64,000 nucleotides of DNA, taken from the NCBI GenBank assembly GCA_933228675.1, contig OW121740.1, positions 131,854,799 through 131,918,798 of the forward strand, read 5' to 3'. This DNA comes from Stomorhina lunata. Lineage: Eukaryota; Arthropoda; Insecta; Diptera; Rhiniidae. A program made the position numbers and the translations under genes. Under the pieces are notes generated by a model that saw only the letters and a list, made by a program, of their open reading frames with translations, made no database searches and was not told the DNA's origin. Positions 11,467-21,018 of the stretch are shown here, piece after piece; the first letter of the stretch is position 1, and each line of letters opens with the position of its first letter.

Positions 11467-13346
11467 CACTTCCAGCTACTAAAGCAGCTATACGTTCTTT
11501 GACACTTAAAGGAGCGCAAGTTTTTGTAGTTATAGTTGCTCCTGATCCGGTCGTTGTTGGACATGAAGTTGCAGCTGAAACTGTCAAACACTTGTTATTC
11601 GCAGGTTTATTCTCTTTAGCCACATCTTGGATATGATTTGTGAAGGCTAAAGATTTTTCTAAACTTAATGAGGCGGATGTTGGTGTCGTAGCTGGTGATA
11701 TTGCTGGGGATGTTGTTGTTGTTGTTGCTGTTGTTATTGTTGTCGTCGTAGCTGTCGACTCATTAGCAGGACTACGTTTTACCATTGTAGTTTTAATCAC
11801 AGTTGTTGTTAGAGGTGATGAAGGAGTGTTAGCATTAGAACGTGTTATGGGAGATGTTGGTATGGTTGTTGTTCCTGTTGTAGTTGCGGTTGCTGGCATT
11901 TTTGTTGAATTTATTATTAAACCAGGTAATGTTGCTTTTGTTAATGCGTTAGATGTTGAAAAGTGTTGCTGTTGTGGCAATGTTAAGGTATCACATTCAC
12001 TAGCATTAGAGTTGCTGTTATTGACAATGCTACGATTATTTGCTGCATTCGCTGGAGTTGCGGTAATTGTCATTATTTTTCTAGGCTGGGAACTGTGGCA
12101 ACTTTCGTTGTTGTTTTTATTTAAACTCTCTTGGAGCTGAGAAAAGTTGCTACAATTAAGATTGAAACAAAATTGACAGTTATTACAGTAATGCTGTTGT
12201 TGTTGTGAATGTTGCTGTTGTTCCGGCTGCTGTGGTGTTGTTTTTGTTTTAAAATTGTTATTACTAAGATTGTTTTTACTTAAACTAGAATTTAATTCAC
12301 TTATTTCACTAAGTCTTTGGATTAATGGTGATGTTTTTGTTGTTGTTATAGTTGGTATGATTTGTTCATTAGTTGCTGTATTTATTAATGTTGTTGTTGG
12401 AGTAGAGACAAAAGTTTCTAACTTCGTATTTGTCTTCTTAAAGTTCTCACACTCTTTTTGATTGTCTTCACAGTCTGTTGAAGTCGTATGTTGTTTCCTA
12501 TTAGAAATTCTTGCCTTACTGTCGTCTTCATTGCCACTTTGTTTTAAAGGCTTTCTGACAGTTGATTTTGTCTTATTAACTTCCTCAAATTGTTCACGCT
12601 GCAGTTCTGGCTGTTGTTGCTTCTGCTGCAGTGGCTGTTCAATTGAACATCTGCTGCTATTGCTAAACTTACGTTCGTGTTCATTCGTTAGACAATTTTT
12701 TCGATTATTATGACAGCTTTTATTATGCCGCCATTGTTCTTCACCCTCGTTTACTTCTATAACTGCAGCAATATCTTGTTCTTCAGCTTTTCTTTCGTTC
12801 TCTAAAACTTCGTTTTCTTTAGCTTTCGTTGGTTCTTTTGTTATGACGATAAGTTTGCCACTATTTAAAATTTCCTCAACATCGTCATAATCGTTCTCCA
12901 CCACATTCTGCTGTAAATTCTCTTTGTGAACTTCAGCAGCTTCTGACAATTTGGTATTGTTTAAATTGTATTTGTGTGTGGATGGGACTCGTCTAGCACT
13001 GGGCCAACTCTCAGCTCTTTTATAGTTTTTCGTATTTTCTAAAGTCAATTCTTGTAGTTCTTGACTATCGTCACCCTCGTTATCGTCGTCGTCTTCGTTA
13101 AGTGTGGGATCGTCGATAAAGTTGAAATCGTTGTCGACGAAAATGTTGCGAACGTGTAGTGTGGTGGTTAATTTGGGTTGTTTGATGTTGTAGCGACGTC
13201 GATTGGGACAACAGCAAAATTTTGTTGCTTTGGGAGAGGTGGGCGATGAAAGGGGTGGTATAATTGTAGCACCATCAGACGACCATTTCTCTAACAATGC
13301 CAAATCACGAGCATTTGACATTGTCGTATAGCCATGGAGTGTGATT
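11467..13346 (-). CDS. Internal exon of an unidentified host gene (Ser/Thr/Gln/Asn-rich protein)
   Basis: This is the only convincing host coding sequence. The frame is open from a likely splice acceptor (AG at 13348-13347, after a pyrimidine-rich tract) to a consensus donor, GTAAGT at 11466-11461, after codon 618 plus one base. The ATG at 13321 could be an alternative start. However, the frame continues upstream as ITLHGYTT to the acceptor, so the exon is probably internal. Counted from that Met: residues 1-20 look well ordered (MSNARDLALLEKW); a Cys triplet lies at 36-38; acidic stretches at 71-86 and 144-150; poly-Gln patches at 231-242 and 364-377; a C-x2-C-x2-C-x4-C cluster at 379-390; long Thr/Ser/Ala-rich runs at 410-600; and a final conserved-looking segment LSVKERIAALVAGSG at 605-619. 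Translation past the donor (11330-11466) is intronic. Low complexity suggests a disordered scaffold or signalling protein. I do not recognise the gene; partner exons must lie outside the window or be too short to see. Confidence 0.8.
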
Positions 13347-13372
13347 CTAGAAGAAAAGAGAAGAAAGATAGA
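13347..13372 (-). promoter_or_regulatory. Probable splice acceptor with polypyrimidine tract
   Basis: On the minus strand a TC-rich tract (TTTCTTCTCTTTTCTTCTAG) is followed by AATCACACTCC. Coding frame is open immediately downstream. This supports an upstream exon rather than translation starting at the ATG at 13321. Confidence 0.7.
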
Positions 13373-13845
13373 ACGAACTTGATTAATAGGATTTAAATTG
13401 TTTGAATATAATTTTCAAATCCTGAAAAATTTTAATTTATGGCCTCTAAACTTAATATTTTGGGGCTTAAGTGACCCGTATGTCTCTCTAAATATGTTAT
13501 AATATTCTATGTAATCACTTCATTTTTAAATTATTGTAATTTTTAACCTTAACACATCGGGTGTATAATAAATTTACCATTAAAAACAAGAAAAGCTAAA
13601 AGGTGGCAAGTTTTTAAAATGAAAATTAAAATGTTTTTACAAGACTAATAAAATGCAAATACAAGTATTATGTGGCAAAAAATTGAGTTTCTTTATTAGA
13701 AACGATACTAAGGCGGTGCGAAATACCTTGTATGGAAGTTATAGTCCATATAGGCCGATAGAAGATGTAAGAAATAAAAATATGTTTAGTCATTTCTGCA
13801 TTATTTTCATTGAATTTCTTGTGGAAAACAGAACTAAAGCTGAAT
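13373..13845. other. Presumed intron sequence
   Basis: AT-rich sequence upstream, on the minus strand, of the coding exon. No conserved exon or repeat is visible before the family A terminus at 13846. Confidence 0.5.
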
Positions 13846-13964
13846 CAGGAGCCAAATCAACGCATTCGATATCGATTGAAAATACAGACATTTTAGCAAA
13901 TATTTTGTAGCATACTTTAGGGATGTGTAAAAAGTTGTAGTAAAAAGTTTCATAACATTATAGC
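13846..13964 (+). mobile_element. TIR element family A, left end only, leading into a satellite array
   Basis: CAGGAGCCAAATCAACGCAT followed by TCGATATCGATTG and the family subterminal phrase (tagcatactttagggatgtg). The array starts straight after. No family A right terminus is visible beyond the array, so the right half has been lost or replaced. Confidence 0.7.
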
Positions 13965-15390
13965 AAAATTTCTTTATCGAAAAATTTTTTATATAAAAAT
14001 TGTTATATCAAAAAATTTTCTATACAAAAATTTTTATATCGAAAAATTTTCAATAGAAAAATTATTATATCGAAAAATTTTCTATAGAAAAATTATTATA
14101 TCGAAAAATTTTCTACAGAAAAATTTTCGTATAGAAAAATTTTCTATAGAAACATTTTTATATCATAAAATTTTTATAACGAAAAATTTTTTATAAAAAC
14201 ATTTTTATATCGAAAAGCTTATAGAAAAATTTTTTTATCAAAAATTTTCTGTAGAAAAATTTTTTGTAACGAAAAATTTTCTATAGAAAGATTTTTTGTA
14301 ACGAAAAATTTTCTATAGAAAAATTTTTTGTAACGAAAAATTTTCTATAGAAAAATTTTTTGTAACGAAAAATTTTCTTTAGAAAAATTTTTTTGTAACG
14401 AAAAATTTTCTATAGAAAAATTTTTGTAACGAAAAATTTTCTATAGAAAAATTTTTTGTAGCGAAAAATTTTCTATAGAAAAATTTTTTGTAACGAAAAA
14501 TTTTCTATAGAAAAATTTTTTGTAACGAAAAATTTTCTATAGAAAAATTTTTTGTAACGAAAAATTTTCTATAGAAAAATTTTTTGTAACGAAAAATTTT
14601 CTATAGAAAAATTTTTTGTAACGAAAAATTTTTTGTAACGAAAAATTTTCTATAGAAAAATTTTTTGTAACGAAAAATTTTCTATAGAAAAATTTTTTTG
14701 TAACGAAAAATTTTCTATAGAAAAATTTTTTGTAACGAAAAATTTTCTATAGAAAAATTTTTTGTAAAGAAAAATTTTCTATAGAAAAATTTTTTGTAAC
14801 AAAAAATTTTCTATAGAAAAATTTTTTGTAACGAAAAAGTTTCCATAGAAAAATTTTTGTAATGAAAAATTTTTTTACCGAAAAATTTTCAATAGAAAAA
14901 TTTTTTTACCGAAAAATTTTCTATAGAAACATTTTTTACAGAAAAATTTGCTATTAAAAAATTTTTTTACCGAAAAATTTTCTATAGAAATTATTTTTAT
15001 ATCAAAAAATTTTTATTAAAAAAATTATATCGAAAACTTTTCTACAAAGAAAAAATTTTTGACATCGAAAAATTTTCTATAAAAAATTTTTTATATCGAT
15101 AAAAAAAAATTTTCTATAGAAAACTTTTCGATATAAAAAATTTTCTATAGAAAATTTTTTGAAATAAAATTTTTTTTACAGAAAGTTTTTCGATACAAAA
15201 ATTTTTCTACAAAAAACTTTTCGATACAAAAATTTTCTATCGAAAAAATTTTATATCGAAAAAAATTCTATAGAAACATTTTCTTTAGACAAATTTTTAT
15301 ATAGAAGAAATTTCTATTGAAAAATATATATATGGGAAAAATTTCTATTGTAAAATTTTTATATCGCAAAAATTTCTATTGAAAAATTGT
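13965..15390. repeat. Dyad satellite array 2 (about 32-bp unit, GTAACG linker)
   Basis: The centre of the array (about 14260-14840) is highly homogeneous: GTAACGAAAAATTTTCTA followed by TAGAAAAATTTTTT, period near 32 bp, over about 18 units. Both flanks are more diverged, with 'tatatcgaaaaattt' and 'ttaccgaaaaattt' linkers. A homogeneous centre with decayed edges is typical of unequal-exchange turnover. No coding content. Confidence 0.95.
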
Positions 15391-15410
15391 CGGGATGTAA
15401 ATATTATTCT

Positions 15411-15564
15411 AAAAGAAGAATTATTTGCACTTGATCCCAGTCTTGAAACGCGTCGAGAAATTGGTTGACTATACAAACATTTTTTGGCCTTTATCAATAA
15501 ATTGTCTACTATATTAATAAATTAATGTAATAGACTGGGATCAAGTGCGAATAATTTTTCTGTT
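15411..15564. mobile_element. Short TIR element (AATTATTTGCACTTGATCCC...)
   Basis: AATTATTTGCACTTGATCCC + AGTCT at 15419-15443 is matched by its reverse complement at 15532-15556 with one mismatch in 25. Weaker pairing extends outwards to about 15411 and 15564. The 88-bp centre is AT-rich. It fits a tiny foldback MITE sitting at the right edge of array 2. Confidence 0.8.
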
Positions 15565-15839
15565 TGAAGAAAAATGTGTATACAAAAAAAATTGTTGTGG
15601 AAAAATTTGTGGAACCACCCTAATAAAGCTATTGCCACAAATTTGTCGATTTTGTTAAACTTTTTTCTTAATAACAAAACCAACTTGTACCAATTCCTGT
15701 ATTAATAAAATACACTTTTTTTCGCAGCAGTAAGTAAAAGTGTGTTGATAAACTTCTTTACTTTGTTGAATTAATTTTTCTGCTGGCTAAAAACCTATTA
15801 ATCACTCATATATGTGTACAATATAGTACATACATATAT
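15565..15839. other. AT-rich spacer before the LINE 3' end
   Basis: No gene is seen. The phrase 'tggaaccaccctaataaagc' near 15610 could be a terminus of another element, but no partner was found. Confidence 0.4.
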
Positions 15840-15840
15840 T

Positions 15841-15872
15841 TTCATTTTTTCATTTCATTTCATTTATTTATA
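15841..15872 (-). repeat. 3' terminal short-repeat tail of the LINE
   Basis: Plus strand 'ttcattttttcatttcattt' and following; on the element strand this reads repeated TGAAA/AAATG. Terminal microsatellites of this kind take the place of poly(A) in CR1-clade elements. Confidence 0.6.
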
Positions 15873-16096
15873 GTAATCAAAAAGCCAATTAAGGCCAAAA
15901 TGCGATTACACATTTAAAACCAGATTTTACACACAAGATTTTAGAAAATAAATTTTACAATATGTTATACAAATATTTAAAGTATGTATATAATAAAATA
16001 GAAAGGATTTGCACAAAAAGGGGGCGGTGGCGTTGTTTTGAAAAATACTTTTAACAATATAAAGTGTAAAGTATCAGCAATGAATCTTTGTCAATA

Positions 16097-18910
16097 TTAC
16101 ACCATAAGTTCTTTTACCCTATTTACAAAACATTTTATTGACTTAGAGAAGTTACGTTCATTATATGGAATTAAGTTATTCCACAAACGAATCACTCGTA
16201 TTGCAAAGGATTTCTGCATAATTAGACCATGAAATATAGGACATATAAGAGAGTTTGTTCGTGAAGAATTGGAAAAATTAAACCTGTCTATTAAATAAGA
16301 TGGAGAGTTAAACTTAAATGATCTATAAAATATTGTTAACAATCTAACATCTATAAAATCCTCAAAAGTACAACCTAAAAAGTCAAACACATATTCGGAT
16401 ACATGAGATCTAGGCAGAAGTTTGTACACATAACGAATGATTTTATTAAAACACATTTTTCTCAACCGGAGTATATTTGTAGCACTAGTACCAGAAAATA
16501 TCTCTAGGCCGTACGTAAGTATTGGCATAAGCAACAGATGTCCAATCAATTTTCTTACTTTTAGAGGTAAGCTGTATGTGGTATTATATATTCTCCTTAG
16601 AGAGAATAATGTCTTAAAAATAACATAGTTGATATGTTGCAGAAAGGTGAGTTTATCATCAACATAAACTCCTAAAATCTTTATGCAAGAAACAATGTCT
16701 ACATAGCTACCATTTACAGAAATCAGAGGCCTCGGAATATTATCAAGTCCAAAAAACATGGCTTTAGATTTTGAGGTATTTAAAACAATGAAGTTTTCCG
16801 TACACCAACTGTTTATTTTCTGCATCCCATTATCAATCATTCGTTTCAGCTCATTTGAAGAAGTAGAAACAGCAACAAATTGCATGTCATCTGCATATAA
16901 AAAACCTTTTAGGGGCATTAGATTCTGTAGTATATCGTTAATATAGAGCAGGAACAATAGGGGGCCTAATATAGACCCTTGAGGCACACCACGATGTATT
17001 CTTTTAGATATTGAAATCGAGTTCGCAATTTTAACGAATTGTGACCTACCCTGGACAAACGAGCTAACTAGGCGACATGCAGATGACGAAAACCCATATT
17101 GAGAATAGAGTTTGTTAATAAGTACTTCATGAGAAATAGATTCAAATGCTCTACTAAAATCGAGACTAATAATAGAAGCACACTGTTTACGATCTACAGC
17201 GATTCGAACCTCCTCTGTAATGTTGAGTAAAAGATTTGTGGCGTTATGTCTTTTTCTAAAGCCAGATTGTCCGGGGGAAATAAACCCTCGTCCCTCAATA
17301 TAGCTAGTCAATTGATTATTCATAAGCGTTTCACAGATCTTGCAACAAATATCGACCATACTAATAGGTCGGTAATGAGATATTTCAGATGGGTTTTTTA
17401 CTTTAGGCACTGGGATCACTTTTGCTACTTTCCAACTATTTGGGTACTGCGATGTTGTCAAAATAGAATTAAAACAATGCGTTAAATGAACAGAGATGTA
17501 CGGGAGAATAAGTTTCAAAAATTTTAAAGATAGACCATCCGGACCCGCACAATTTGATTTAATTTTCATTACAGCATTCACAACATCATTTTCAGTAACA
17601 TTCTGAAAGGAAAAACCACCATTAGTAAAATTTTGAAATTGAGAGAAATGTATGGATGGGGGGTTTACGATAGGAGACAATATGAAAAATTCATTACATT
17701 GATCAACATTAATATTACAGGTATTGTCAGATTTACTCTCACAAACACCAACTCTTTTCAACTCATTCCAAATTTCAGAAGAATTCCTAGATGAAAAAAA
17801 GTCCTGACAAAATCTATCTCTAGCCTTTCTTATGACAGACTTTAACTTATTTCGATACTTACAGTAAGTAAGCCATCTACCAGTGCACATACATTCCAAA
17901 TAAGCCCTATAGGCAAAATCTCTATTTTCTTTTGCAATTTTAATATCGATGTTTTCCATCCAATTTGTCTTTTGTTTAATTTTAACAACCCTCTCTGGAA
18001 CATGTTTATCGTAAATTTGCAGTAAGTGGTGTGTAAAAAATTCTATTTGAAATGTAGTATTAGAGGAGCTATAAATAGGGCTAAAGTCGATTTGGGCTAA
18101 ATCGTAAGCACAGTCAGCAATATTAAAGTTTCTATAATCCCTTACGATTTTACTTTCAGTAATTGTGTTCACATTTATATTATAAGATAAGTAAATAGCG
18201 CCGTGGTTAGAATTCAATGCAGGGAAGCAAAACTGGCCTTTAGTGTAGACAAAATTAGGAGAAGAAACTAAAAAATAATCAATTAAAGAATAACTATTAA
18301 TATGATTATCTAAGTGTGTAGGTAAACTATTATGTATTATTCCAAGACCAAGGGAGGAGCAAGCCATCCTCATGTTATCTCCACTGTTGAATAAATTTAT
18401 ATTGAAATCGCCGGCTAAGATAATATGGTCATATTCAGAAACTAAATCAGCTAGGTCTTCCTCACATCCATGAAAATAACCACGGGGTAAATAAAGGACT
18501 CCTACTACCACTTGTGTAGAGTCATTCGCTATAATTTCTACAAATAGTCCCTCGCAGTTTCCCTCATCATCCAGCGTCCGTACAACTTTAGAATTAATTC
18601 CGTTCTTTACATACAAACTCACACCACCACCTCGTCTATATCTTCTGTCACTTCTGTATATATGATAACCATTAATTGCTACAGCACTGTTTAAGATATA
18701 ATGATGCAACCAAGTTTCGGATATAGCTATGACATCGAAAACTTCCTCTTTAAAAACATCCCTAATTTGATCTAATTTAGTAGAATTTCGACTAGGTACA
18801 ATACTTTGGGCATTGAAATGAATTATGTTTAAATTTGACTTTTTTAGATTTAGCCCTTTTATCGATTCATTGCTGATAGCGTCACCAATATTGTTACTCA
18901 AAGTAAGCAA
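16097..18910 (-). CDS. LINE ORF2: AP endonuclease plus reverse transcriptase
   Basis: This 937-residue polyprotein would nick target DNA and prime reverse transcription. The N-terminal apurinic-type endonuclease shows NIIHFNAQS (28-36), SETW with E65, GGGVSLYVKN (94-103), GDFN (167-170) and a final SNH (234-236), where the family usually has SDH. The reverse transcriptase shows AGPDGL (455-460), SWKVAKVIPVPK (492-503), YRPIS (513-517), motif A LDFSRAFE (D584; E590 where Asp is usual), motif B GVPQGSILGP (641-650), motif C YADD (672-675), motif D NTSKSKAMFF (711-720) and motif E ILGVYVDD (745-752). There is no RNase H domain. Length fits CR1-like ORF2. The frame opens after an in-frame TGA with TTG at 18910 and has no ATG before the endonuclease; the first internal Met is at residue 180. 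It may therefore need reinitiation at a non-AUG codon, or the start may have been lost. Confidence 0.95.
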   Translation of the reverse strand: MLTLSNNIGDAISNESIKGLNLKKSNLNIIHFNAQSIVPSRNSTKLDQIRDVFKEEVFDVIAISETWLHHYILNSAVAINGYHIYRSDRRYRRGGGVSLYVKNGINSKVVRTLDDEGNCEGLFVEIIANDSTQVVVGVLYLPRGYFHGCEEDLADLVSEYDHIILAGDFNINLFNSGDNMRMACSSLGLGIIHNSLPTHLDNHINSYSLIDYFLVSSPNFVYTKGQFCFPALNSNHGAIYLSYNINVNTITESKIVRDYRNFNIADCAYDLAQIDFSPIYSSSNTTFQIEFFTHHLLQIYDKHVPERVVKIKQKTNWMENIDIKIAKENRDFAYRAYLECMCTGRWLTYCKYRNKLKSVIRKARDRFCQDFFSSRNSSEIWNELKRVGVCESKSDNTCNINVDQCNEFFILSPIVNPPSIHFSQFQNFTNGGFSFQNVTENDVVNAVMKIKSNCAGPDGLSLKFLKLILPYISVHLTHCFNSILTTSQYPNSWKVAKVIPVPKVKNPSEISHYRPISMVDICCKICETLMNNQLTSYIEGRGFISPGQSGFRKRHNATNLLLNITEEVRIAVDRKQCASIISLDFSRAFESISHEVLINKLYSQYGFSSSACRLVSSFVQGRSQFVKIANSISISKRIHRGVPQGSILGPLLFLLYINDILQNLMPLKGFLYADDMQFVAVSTSSNELKRMIDNGMQKINSWCTENFIVLNTSKSKAMFFGLDNIPRPLISVNGSYVDIVSCIKILGVYVDDKLTFLQHINYVIFKTLFSLRRIYNTTYSLPLKVRKLIGHLLLMPILTYGLEIFSGTSATNILRLRKMCFNKIIRYVYKLLPRSHVSEYVFDFLGCTFEDFIDVRLLTIFYRSFKFNSPSYLIDRFNFSNSSRTNSLICPIFHGLIMQKSFAIRVIRLWNNLIPYNERNFSKSIKCFVNRVKELMV

Positions 18911-19982
18911 ACCAATTCACCTTCCCTATTTGTGCAAAAAAATAGATATTAATAGTAATACTAACTATATAGATAAAATTATATCGAAAAATGACTTTTG
19001 ATTTCATTTTAAATATATATTACATGAAAGAATTTACTGTCCAAAAAAGTGGAAATAATTGCTAATACTCTTAATGTGAAATATTCAAAATAAGTAACAA
19101 TTAATGTTGTGAATAACAATAAGAGATAATATATTTCAGTAGGTAAAAAGTAACTCTTGAGAATAGGGGAAGCAGAAAGAAAAATGCTATTTGCTAATGT
19201 TCTCAAACCAATATAATAATTATAAAAGTTTACGAAAAAGTTGGTATTAAATTTACTGGTTAAAAAAAAAAAAAAAATTCTGGTAAAAACTTGCAAATAA
19301 CATGGAACTTATCTGAAAATATATATAAATAATGTCTAAGCTATCTTTTTGCTTCTCTGATTCAAGAGCATAAAAAAATTAAACAATAATATGTATAGAT
19401 AGTATAATAATTCGAGCTTTGAAAAATAAAAGCAGACAAAAAATAATCACGGAAGCCCCAGCGCTCAAATCAATCTGAAAACAATGTATTGATTTTCAAA
19501 TAAATCCTCAATAAAATCAAGACAAATCCAAATAATTTTATCTTTAAAATCAATAAGAAAAATGTTGTTTTTCTTTTTTTTTTTTTTATTAGTTAAATTT
19601 TCTTAAACTTATATAAAAAACAGCAAAACTTTAAGCAAAAGATAGAATATTTGACGGGGTGGAATTTCCAGTGAATAATCGTAAAAAATTATCGTCAGAT
19701 TAATTTGATCGTCTAAGGTTCCCTTAGTATTACTTGATAATTAAAACTCTCTTCTTTTCAATTCCATTAGGGCATTAGGTTAAATTGAAAAATAATTGCT
19801 GTTTAATGTTTAGGTTTTATTTATAAAAGAAACAGATTTAAGAGAGAGTAGAGATTGACGTAAAGATATATTAATAATTTTAAAAGAGATCAGAAAAATA
19901 CATAAAAAAAAAAAAATTCAGCAGATTGATAAATATATATGTATATATGCGAATAAAAAATAATAAGAACTAATAGAGAATG
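18911..19982 (-). other. Long AT-rich spacer between LINE ORF1 and ORF2
   Basis: About 1.07 kb separates the ORF1 stop from the ORF2 frame. It is very AT-rich, with runs of A on the plus strand and only a 95-codon Phe/Leu-rich frame (19009-19296) that shows no domain. It could be an insertion, a decayed segment or a genuine spacer. Confidence 0.6.
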
Positions 19983-20981
19983 TTATTCGGCAGCAGAAAT
20001 AAATGAATTCAAGTTGTCTACAACAACAACCTCATTATCAGCAACAGTAGACATCGCACCAGAAACAGGTACTACTTTGGAGCTCATCTCAACATCAGTA
20101 ATCACATTAGCATTCGACATAAACATCAATTTTAGCTTTTCCAAGGTTAGAACCTTAAAATCTCCTCCAGGCAGGTATACTTTGGCTTCAGGTATATCCT
20201 TATTAAAGAAACGAAATTTATTTATTTTACCCTCCTTACGTAATTTACGACAAAGATAATTCAACTTGGACGCCTGGGGAGTGAGGTTATCATTCAGATA
20301 TACCCTAGACTGGATATCAGTTTCAAGCAACTGGCATAGTTTTAGTTCTCCGAAAGCATAATACTGTTTCATTAAGTTGTCGCGTTTGTAAACACTATTA
20401 AATTTAATTAATACTGACTTCTTACGATGAATATAAGAACAGAAATTTATGTCGTTGTGTCCAATATCTACAGTCAGTATTTTACCAATAGAGAAAATGG
20501 TCTTATACATCTCATCAACTGTCAGGTTTTCAGAAAGTCCAATTACGATAATGTCACTTCTATTAATTTGTTTTCTCAAGCTATTGTTTTCCAATTGAAG
20601 TTGTTGAAATTTTGATGACACAAATTGCTCCGTGGCCTTAGATTTTTCTAAACAACGGGAAACATCAGCTTTAATATCATTAAGCTGGGTGATTACATTC
20701 TCCGAAATAATTTTTGATAGATGCTTGATACTAGCCTCCAACTCAGTTAATTTAACGGACACAGCATTATCACTGATGTTGTTACTGTTGTCAATACACG
20801 AGCTACAATTAAAATTCATTGCCCCTTTGCTCTTACTGGAAATCTCCAAAACTGACTCTGCTATACCACTTTTGGCTGATGCACATTTTATATGGAAGTC
20901 TTTTTTACAATCTTTGCATCTAATAAATTTTGAATTTTTTTCATTATTATTGCAATCTGCACAATGTTTTGCCGGTGCCAT
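19983..20981 (-). CDS. LINE ORF1: PHD-finger RNA-binding protein
   Basis: 332 residues with a true ATG at 20981. The N-terminus holds a textbook C4HC3 PHD-type zinc finger: C7, C10, C22, C25, H30, C33, C59 and C62. A predicted coiled-coil region follows at about 74-140 (VKLTELEASIKHLSKII, LQLENNSLRKQ). Next is an RRM-like segment starting SDIIVIGLSENLTVDEM (142-158). The C-terminal block RVYLNDNLTPQASKLNYLCR (226-245) is common to LINE ORF1 proteins and close to the RNA-binding domain. The role is inferred to be nucleoprotein assembly and nucleic-acid chaperoning for ORF2. No truncation or frameshift is seen. PHD-containing ORF1 proteins are known from CR1-like and related insect LINEs. Confidence 0.9.
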   Translation of the reverse strand: MAPAKHCADCNNNEKNSKFIRCKDCKKDFHIKCASAKSGIAESVLEISSKSKGAMNFNCSSCIDNSNNISDNAVSVKLTELEASIKHLSKIISENVITQLNDIKADVSRCLEKSKATEQFVSSKFQQLQLENNSLRKQINRSDIIVIGLSENLTVDEMYKTIFSIGKILTVDIGHNDINFCSYIHRKKSVLIKFNSVYKRDNLMKQYYAFGELKLCQLLETDIQSRVYLNDNLTPQASKLNYLCRKLRKEGKINKFRFFNKDIPEAKVYLPGGDFKVLTLEKLKLMFMSNANVITDVEMSSKVVPVSGAMSTVADNEVVVVDNLNSFISAAE

Positions 20982-21018
20982 TCTTTTCGAATTAAATCAA
21001 ATGCTTAAGATATTTTAA

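Larger units (their letters stand above)
15840..21018 (-). mobile_element. CR1/jockey-type non-LTR retrotransposon (LINE), near full length
   Basis: Two ORFs lie in the correct order on the minus strand: ORF1 (19983-20981), then ORF2 (16097-18910). The 3' end, on the minus strand, is followed by AAATG/TGAAA short repeats (plus-strand 'catttcatttcattt', about 15841-15872) instead of a poly(A) tail. Short 3' repeats are typical of CR1-like elements. The 5' boundary is uncertain: AT-rich sequence continues past 21018 without a clear target-site duplication. The spacing between the ORFs is unusually large (1,072 bp). ORF integrity suggests a recent copy. Its antisense relation to any host gene cannot be judged, but it lies on the same strand as the exon at 11467-13346. 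Confidence 0.85.

Noticed and set aside
11640..12140. 166-codon plus-strand frame rich in Val
   Set aside because: Antisense shadow of the Thr/Ala-rich host exon (ACN/GCN codons read as GTN-type codons in reverse).
20632..21018. 128-codon plus-strand frame
   Set aside because: Antisense shadow of LINE ORF1.
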